Shown piece after piece: positions 5,399-9,589 of a DNA stretch of 9,589 nt. A program made the position numbers and the translations under genes. A model generated the notes under the pieces. The model made no database searches. It saw only the letters and a program-made list of their open reading frames with translations, and was not told the DNA's origin. Source of the stretch: an uncultured Ruminococcus sp. Its GTDB lineage: Bacteria; Bacillota; Clostridia; Oscillospirales; Ruminococcaceae. The stretch lies in assembly GCA_900543105.1 (NCBI GenBank), contig UQQA01000095.1:1-9589 (forward strand), read 5' to 3'. Each line of letters opens with the position of its first letter. The stretch's first letter is position 1.

Positions 5399-6139
5399 AT
5401 GAATATAAGTATAGGTGAAAATATCAAAATTCTCCGCAAAAATATGGGCATCGGTCAGGAAATTCTTGCGAATGCGGTCGGTGTTTCGGTTCAGGCTGTA
5501 TCAAAATGGGAAACGGGACAGTCTTTGCCCGATGTCGGGATAATACCGGATATTGCGGATTTTTTCAAGGTGAGCATCGACAGCCTTTTCTTCGGAGAAA
5601 ACGCAGCCGATATGAAATCAGACAAGCTTTCTCTTCCCGATGATGACAAGCTTTATATCGTTCAGGTGCGCAACGGCAAAATTCTTGACAGAAATAAATG
5701 GGACTGCAATTCACGCATAAAGCTTGCCGTTGATAGTTTCGAGGGTACTCTCAACGCTGAAATATGGGGCAACGCAGACATAAAGGGAGATGTCGGCGGA
5801 AATGTGAACGCAGGTAACGGCGTTGCCTGTCAGAATGTCGGCGGAAGCGTAAATGCAGGTAACGGCGTTGCCTGCGGCAATGTTGGGGGAAATATTGATT
5901 CGGGCAACAGCGTAGCCTGCGGCAATGTTGGGGGAGAAATAAACGCAGGCGGCAATGTAAACTGCGGAGATGTAAACGGCTCTGTTTGCGCAGGCAGCAA
6001 TATCCGCTGCGGCGAAATTTCCGACTGCGAAAGACTATCCTGCGAAACGCTCTACGCCAAGGGCAGCATAAAATGCGGCTCGATAAAATGCGGAGGAGAT
6101 ATCCACACCGAAGAAAATCTTGACGAAAAATTCGATTAA
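5399..6139 (+). CDS. XRE-family HTH protein fused to a cysteine-ladder beta-solenoid
   Basis: A 246-residue protein in two parts. Residues 1-65 are a Cro/CI-type helix-turn-helix (IGENIKILRKNMGIGQ, then LANAVGVSVQAVSKWETG, then SLPDVGIIPDIADFFKVSIDSLF), so it probably binds DNA as a dimer. A linker with a short strand-rich segment (~82-125) follows. Residues 136-210 are five exact 15-residue repeats of the form VNAGNGVACGNVGGN, followed by a less regular part (211-235). Gly, Asn and Val at fixed places suggest a narrow beta-solenoid, one turn per repeat. Each repeat has Cys at its ninth place: C144, C159, C174, C189, C204; further Cys are C210, C215, C226 and C231. The start is ATG 5399, 8 bases after AAAGGA; a TTG at 5372 is less likely. 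It has its own promoter and ends at a hairpin, so it stands alone. DNA binding is well supported; the ligand and targets are unknown. The repeat part recalls polymer-forming (bactofilin-like) domains only in general shape. Confidence 0.85.
   Translation: MNISIGENIKILRKNMGIGQEILANAVGVSVQAVSKWETGQSLPDVGIIPDIADFFKVSIDSLFFGENAADMKSDKLSLPDDDKLYIVQVRNGKILDRNKWDCNSRIKLAVDSFEGTLNAEIWGNADIKGDVGGNVNAGNGVACQNVGGSVNAGNGVACGNVGGNIDSGNSVACGNVGGEINAGGNVNCGDVNGSVCAGSNIRCGEISDCERLSCETLYAKGSIKCGSIKCGGDIHTEENLDEKFD
5804..6028 (+). repeat. Five tandem 45-bp repeats within the XRE-solenoid gene
   Basis: Five in-frame 45-base units encode residues 136-210. Units 1-3 are the most alike at DNA level (for example GGTAACGGCGTTGCCTG in units 1 and 2, and GCCTGCGGCAATGTTGGGGG in units 2 and 3), while units 4 and 5 have diverged. 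This suggests recent growth by unit duplication, so copy number could differ between strains. Confidence 0.85.
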
Positions 6140-6140
6140 A

Positions 6141-6287
6141 AAAAGCTGATAAATGCGGTGCTTCTGCTTCACATTTATACTAAACACCATTTAAAATTCG
6201 GAAAAAATCAAGCCGACAATCTTGGATATATACGATTTCGATGTAGATTTTCCTGTATTTTATTGGTGTTTAGTATTATCAGCTTTT
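6141..6287. terminator. Large imperfect hairpin between convergent genes
   Basis: AAAAGCTGATAA (6141-6152) is the perfect reverse complement of 6276-6287, and TACTAAACACCA (6178-6189) of 6264-6275. The right arm is continuous while the left is split by 25 bases that may form a small side arm. In the core, GGAAAAAATC and GATTTTCC can pair as well. On the minus strand the outer stem is followed by seven T residues (complement of 6140-6134 region A tract through 6144), a good end for the ppk1-rfbB transcript; on the plus strand only TTTT is present. It starts one base after the XRE gene stop and ends one base before the rfbB stop. It may be a former MITE serving as a bidirectional terminator. 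Confidence 0.55.
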
Positions 6288-6288
6288 G

Positions 6289-7254
6289 TTATTCGTTAAA
6301 CTTTTTTTCAAACCATTTTACAGTTTCGGGGAGCTTTTTATCAAAGTCAGTTTCCGCTTTAAAACCGAGCTCACGGCGAATTTTTTCCGCAGAAACCGCA
6401 TACCGTCTGTCGTGACCCTTTCGGTCGGGAACAAACCTCGTTCCGACATTTTTTAAACCGAGCTTTTCAAGCGTTCCGATAACTTTTTCTATCAGTTCAA
6501 GGTTGGAAAGCTCGTTTTCCGCGCCGATATTGTATATCTCCCCTGCCCTGCCGTTTTCGAGTATCATCTCAACGGCTTTGCAGTGGTCTTTGACGTATAT
6601 CCAGTCGCGGATGTTCTTTCCGTCACCGTAAATAGGTATCTTTTCGCCGCTGACAGCTTTTTTCACCGCAAGCGGGATAAGCTTTTCGGGGTACTGGCGT
6701 TCGCCGTAGTTGTTTGAACAGCGCGAAACGGTCACATTCAAGCCGTAGGTCTTATAATATGCAAGCGCAAGCATATCCGCCGCGGCTTTTGACGCGCTGT
6801 ACGGCGAATGAGGCGCTGATGGCGTTGTTTCGGTGAATTTTTCGCCGCTTTCGAGCGGAAGGTCCCCGTAAACTTCGTCCGTGGAGATCTGGTGGAAGCG
6901 CTTCACTTCGTATTCGAGCGAAGCATCAAGCAATGCCGCAGTTCCCATATAATTCGTTTCGAGGAAAATCTGCGGAGAAGCTATCGAACGGTCAACGTGA
7001 CTTTCTGCGGCGAAGTTCACGACCTTGTCGGGGCGAAATTCGTCAAAAAGCCTTTTCAGCAGCTCTCTGTCGCAGATATCACCCCTGACGAATCGGAAAT
7101 GCACATTTTTCTGCGCCGAAGCGAGGTTATCCATACTTCCTGCATAAGTAAGCTTATCAAGGCAGACAACGCTGTCCTCGGGGCAGCTTTCAAGGTGCAT
7201 ATCGACAAAGTGCGAGCCGATGAAGCCTGCACCGCCCGTTACAAGGACGGTCAT
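6289..7254 (-). CDS. rfbB: dTDP-glucose 4,6-dehydratase
   Basis: Cytoplasmic NAD-dependent short-chain dehydrogenase that turns dTDP-glucose into dTDP-4-keto-6-deoxyglucose, the second step to dTDP-rhamnose and other deoxysugars of surface polysaccharide. The 321-residue product has the Rossmann motif GGAGFIG (7-13), AAESHVDRS (82-90), the signature STDEVYGD (124-131, supplying the Thr, Asp and Glu of catalysis), Y152xxxK156 in YSASK, SRCSNNYG (177-184) and RDWIYVKDHC (216-225). The usual GPYQFPEKLIPL appears as GERQYPEKLIPL. Length is normal. The ATG overlaps the ppk1 stop as ATGA, so translation is probably coupled. No rfbA, rfbC or rfbD is in the window; they must be elsewhere. rmlB is an equivalent symbol. 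Confidence 0.95.
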   Translation of the reverse strand: MTVLVTGGAGFIGSHFVDMHLESCPEDSVVCLDKLTYAGSMDNLASAQKNVHFRFVRGDICDRELLKRLFDEFRPDKVVNFAAESHVDRSIASPQIFLETNYMGTAALLDASLEYEVKRFHQISTDEVYGDLPLESGEKFTETTPSAPHSPYSASKAAADMLALAYYKTYGLNVTVSRCSNNYGERQYPEKLIPLAVKKAVSGEKIPIYGDGKNIRDWIYVKDHCKAVEMILENGRAGEIYNIGAENELSNLELIEKVIGTLEKLGLKNVGTRFVPDRKGHDRRYAVSAEKIRRELGFKAETDFDKKLPETVKWFEKKFNE

Positions 7255-9425
7255 TTCTGCGCCCTGCGGTTCTTTTTGCTGCGGCGGCGCTTTACTTTAA
7301 CGTGCTTTGCATTCGGATCGGCAGGCTTTGTGTTCTTTGCCGCGATCTGCTGTGCGTGCTGAATTGCGATAGCCGCATTTGCAACGCTTTCATCAATAAA
7401 GCTCTGCTGCGAATCGACAAGCTCTTCGCCAAGCTTCGGCTGCTTATATTTATAGGAGCTGTCGGGGAGCATGATCCTTGCCTTTACGTTATCGGCAAGC
7501 ATCGTGTTGAAGATGTGGACAATTCTTTCACGGACGTGTTCATCATAGATAGGCGCTGCGACTTCGACACGGCGGATAGTGTTTCTTGTCATAAAGTCGG
7601 CGGAGGAAATATAAAGCTTCATATCCTTGCCCTTGCCGAACATATAGATTCGTGCGTGTTCAAGATAACGTCCGACGATGCTCGTAACCTCGATATTGTC
7701 GGTGTAGCCCTCAACTCCTGCAACAAGGCAGCAGATACCTCTGATGACCATTTGAATTTTCACGCCGCTCATCGAAGCTTCGGCAAGCTTATCGATAAGA
7801 ACACGGTCTGTAACGGAGTTCATCTTCAAGCCGATATAAGCTTCTTCGCCGTTTTTGGCTTTGGCAATTTCGCCGTCGATAAGCTCGATTATCTTGTTCT
7901 GAAGGCTGAGCGGCGCAACAAGAAGATGCTGTGAGTCCTCAACGAGAGTTCCCATTGAGAGGGCGTTGAAAACCGCACCTGCTTCGGCTGCGATATCACG
8001 GTTCGCTGTCATAAGGCAAAGGTCGGTATAAAGTGCGGAGGTCTTTTCATTGTAGTTGCCCGTGCCTATCTGCGTGATATATTCAACGCCGTTTCCGTTT
8101 TTGCGTGTGATAAGGCAGAGCTTGGAGTGAACCTTAAGGTTCTCGGGACCGTAAATTACCGTACAGCCTGCATCTTCAAGCTGTTTAGACCAGCCGATAT
8201 TGTTTTCCTCGTCAAATCTTGCGCGAAGTTCAACGAGAACGAGGACGTTCTTGCCGTTTTCTGCGGCGTTTACAAGCGCCTCGACTACCTTTGAATCGGA
8301 CGCAACGCGGTACAATGTTATCTTTATAGAAACGACATTCGGGTCATAAGCCGCTTCATTGAGCATACGCAGGAAAGGACGGATAGATTCATACGGATAA
8401 TAGAGCAGAACGTCCTTTTTGAGTACCTGATCGATAACGGGCAGCTCGTGAACTATCTCACGCGATCTCTGCGGAACGGCTCTCTTGAAGAAAAGCTCGG
8501 GGTCGGCACTTTCAAGCTTCGCTCTTATCGGGAAAACGCAGGAAAGGTCGAGCGGTGACTTCTGGCGGAAGATCTTATCGGGTGTGAGTTCAAGATTGCT
8601 GCACAGGAATGCGAGCGATTCCTCGTCAAGCTTGCGTGAAAGCTCCATTCTTACAGGCGAAAGCTTTTTGCGCTTCTGCAAAAGTGCGGTCATAACCTCA
8701 CGCAGGTCAACTTCGTGGTCGTAGAGTGCCTCTTCCATATTTATGTCGGCGTTTCGGGTGATCCTCACAAGGGATTTACAGAGTATCTTATAATTTTTGA
8801 ACACGATCGGCATATAATGAAGTATAAGCTCTTCGACAAGCATAAATCTCATTTTATTTGCGGTCGGGAGGAAGATAACTCGCGAGAACGAGCCGCTTGC
8901 CGCGATGATGCCGAGCTTCATCGACTGCGACTTCGATTCGAGGTGTGCAACTGCGTAGATCTCCTTGTTTTTGAGGAACGGGAACGGGTGGCGCTTGTCG
9001 ATTATCTGCGGCGAAATGAGCGGAAGTATCTCCTTGGTGAAATAAACACGCAGGAACTCTTCTTCATCCTTGGAAAGCGCCTTGAAATCGACCTGTTCAA
9101 CGCCGTACTGCTCTTTAAGGCGTGACATTATATCGCTGTAAGCCTTGTCACGCATAAGCGCAAGCTCCGTGCAGCGTGCAAAAATAGCCGTTAGCTGCTC
9201 TGCACAGGTCATATCGGTCTTGTTGTCACGCTCCTGATCGTCAACGAGCGTTCTGTCATAGAGCGAGCCTACTCTTATCATAAAGAATTCGTCAAGGTTG
9301 GACTGGAATATCGATGCGAAAAGAAGACGTTCTCCGAGCGGAACGCGTTCGTCCATAGCTTCTTCAAGCACACGTTCGTTGAATTTCAGCCAAGAAAGCT
9401 CTCTGTTGTCATAGTATTTTTTCAT
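7251..9425 (-). CDS. ppk: Polyphosphate kinase 1
   Basis: PPK1 reversibly transfers the terminal phosphate of ATP to long-chain polyphosphate, usually at the inner face of the membrane. The 724-residue product has the N domain start YYDNRELSWLKFNERVLEEA (4-23), QSNLDEFFMIRVG (41-53), a head domain (~105-320) and two phospholipase-D-like C domains. In these, H433 (KVHSKLCLI) is the expected autophosphorylated His and H590 (YLEHARIY) the second conserved His. ELRARFDEENNIGWSKQLE (399-417), IGTGNYNEKT (453-462) and SSADFMTRN (607-615) are typical. The last ~25 residues are a very basic tail (KHVKVKRRRSKKNRRAQK). The ATG is about 10 bases from AAAGGA (complement of 9436-9441). It is first in a two-gene unit with rfbB. 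I see no strong promoter upstream; a TATAAA-like box lies near 9463-9470 on the minus strand but lacks a fitting -35 box. Confidence 0.97.
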   Translation of the reverse strand: MKKYYDNRELSWLKFNERVLEEAMDERVPLGERLLFASIFQSNLDEFFMIRVGSLYDRTLVDDQERDNKTDMTCAEQLTAIFARCTELALMRDKAYSDIMSRLKEQYGVEQVDFKALSKDEEEFLRVYFTKEILPLISPQIIDKRHPFPFLKNKEIYAVAHLESKSQSMKLGIIAASGSFSRVIFLPTANKMRFMLVEELILHYMPIVFKNYKILCKSLVRITRNADINMEEALYDHEVDLREVMTALLQKRKKLSPVRMELSRKLDEESLAFLCSNLELTPDKIFRQKSPLDLSCVFPIRAKLESADPELFFKRAVPQRSREIVHELPVIDQVLKKDVLLYYPYESIRPFLRMLNEAAYDPNVVSIKITLYRVASDSKVVEALVNAAENGKNVLVLVELRARFDEENNIGWSKQLEDAGCTVIYGPENLKVHSKLCLITRKNGNGVEYITQIGTGNYNEKTSALYTDLCLMTANRDIAAEAGAVFNALSMGTLVEDSQHLLVAPLSLQNKIIELIDGEIAKAKNGEEAYIGLKMNSVTDRVLIDKLAEASMSGVKIQMVIRGICCLVAGVEGYTDNIEVTSIVGRYLEHARIYMFGKGKDMKLYISSADFMTRNTIRRVEVAAPIYDEHVRERIVHIFNTMLADNVKARIMLPDSSYKYKQPKLGEELVDSQQSFIDESVANAAIAIQHAQQIAAKNTKPADPNAKHVKVKRRRSKKNRRAQK

Positions 9426-9589
9426 TGCCGTTTTATCCTTTCGGTCAGCGAAGCATCATTTTTATACAATGCTCTGCATAATTATGATTTACCAAACTAA
9501 ACTATATTCGCGAACACAAACTAACTTATACCGCAAACGAGCGCAGCAAAGCGGAGCGTGGCGCGAACTGCCCGTGGGGGCTTCCCCAC
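9426..9589. other. Upstream region of ppk1 with a perfect hairpin at the window edge
   Basis: No gene is seen. The stretch 9470-9530 is AT-rich and would hold the ppk1 promoter. GTGGGG (9574-9579) pairs perfectly with CCCCAC (9584-9589) around GCTT, and the preceding GCCC suggests that the stem goes on beyond the window. It may be a terminator of a neighbour or another dispersed palindrome. Confidence 0.45.

Noticed and set aside
5804..6028. Regular 45-bp tandem repeats as a CRISPR array
   Set aside because: Repeats abut without spacers, keep one reading frame and encode a periodic protein; no cas gene is near.
9463..9475. TATAAA-like -10 box upstream of ppk on the minus strand
   Set aside because: No -35 box at 16-18 bases; too weak to call as a promoter feature.

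Overview
The window looks like chromosomal DNA of a Gram-positive gut or rumen type Clostridium, most likely Ruminococcaceae/Oscillospiraceae. The evidence is a T-box leader on a hisS…aspS tRNA-synthetase operon, SigA-type promoters with AGGAG/AAAGGA ribosome binding sites, moderate GC, and intergenic DNA crowded with short palindromic repeats. No genus can be fixed from the sequence alone.

Layout. Positions 1-580 hold no credible gene. They contain a MITE-like element with ~46-bp terminal inverted repeats (4-338), a third copy of its 14-nt core that makes a terminator-shaped hairpin (294-373), and a cluster of small palindromes (429-490). A consensus promoter (582-610) drives a T-box riboswitch (about 617-870) with a canonical terminator. 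Next come hisS (903-2231), a REP-associated tyrosine transposase (2234-2740), a small membrane-anchored protein of unknown function (2733-3221) and aspS (3257-5038), all on the plus strand with no clear internal promoter, so probably one transcript. A 360-base intergenic stretch follows, with a degenerate REP-like palindrome, two hairpins and a promoter. It leads to a one-gene unit encoding an XRE-type DNA-binding protein fused to a 15-residue-repeat beta-solenoid (5399-6139). Facing it on the minus strand is a two-gene operon read ppk1 (9425 to 7251) then rfbB/rmlB (7254 to 6289), with an ATGA start-stop overlap. The convergent units are separated by a 147-base imperfect hairpin. The last 160 bases hold the ppk1 upstream region and a perfect hairpin at the window edge.

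How it fits together. The T-box senses uncharged tRNA and controls supply of HisRS and AspRS together. Two separate readings (specifier GAC in the conserved register, and the UGGC bulge that matches a G73 discriminator base) point to tRNA-Asp as the effector although the first gene is hisS. The transposase gene lies between hisS and aspS and carries, inside its own coding sequence, two perfect 27-nt inverted copies of a palindrome. A decayed relative of that palindrome follows aspS, so this looks like a RAYT/REP family at home in this genome. ppk1 and rfbB link polyphosphate synthesis with dTDP-sugar synthesis for surface polysaccharide only by co-transcription; a direct functional link is not shown.

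Most worth a second look: the XRE-solenoid regulator with a cysteine at the same place in every 15-residue coil, the Asp-reading T-box with overlapping GAC/CAC, and the in-frame REP pair in the transposase. I found no CRISPR array, tRNA, rRNA, phage or defence locus.
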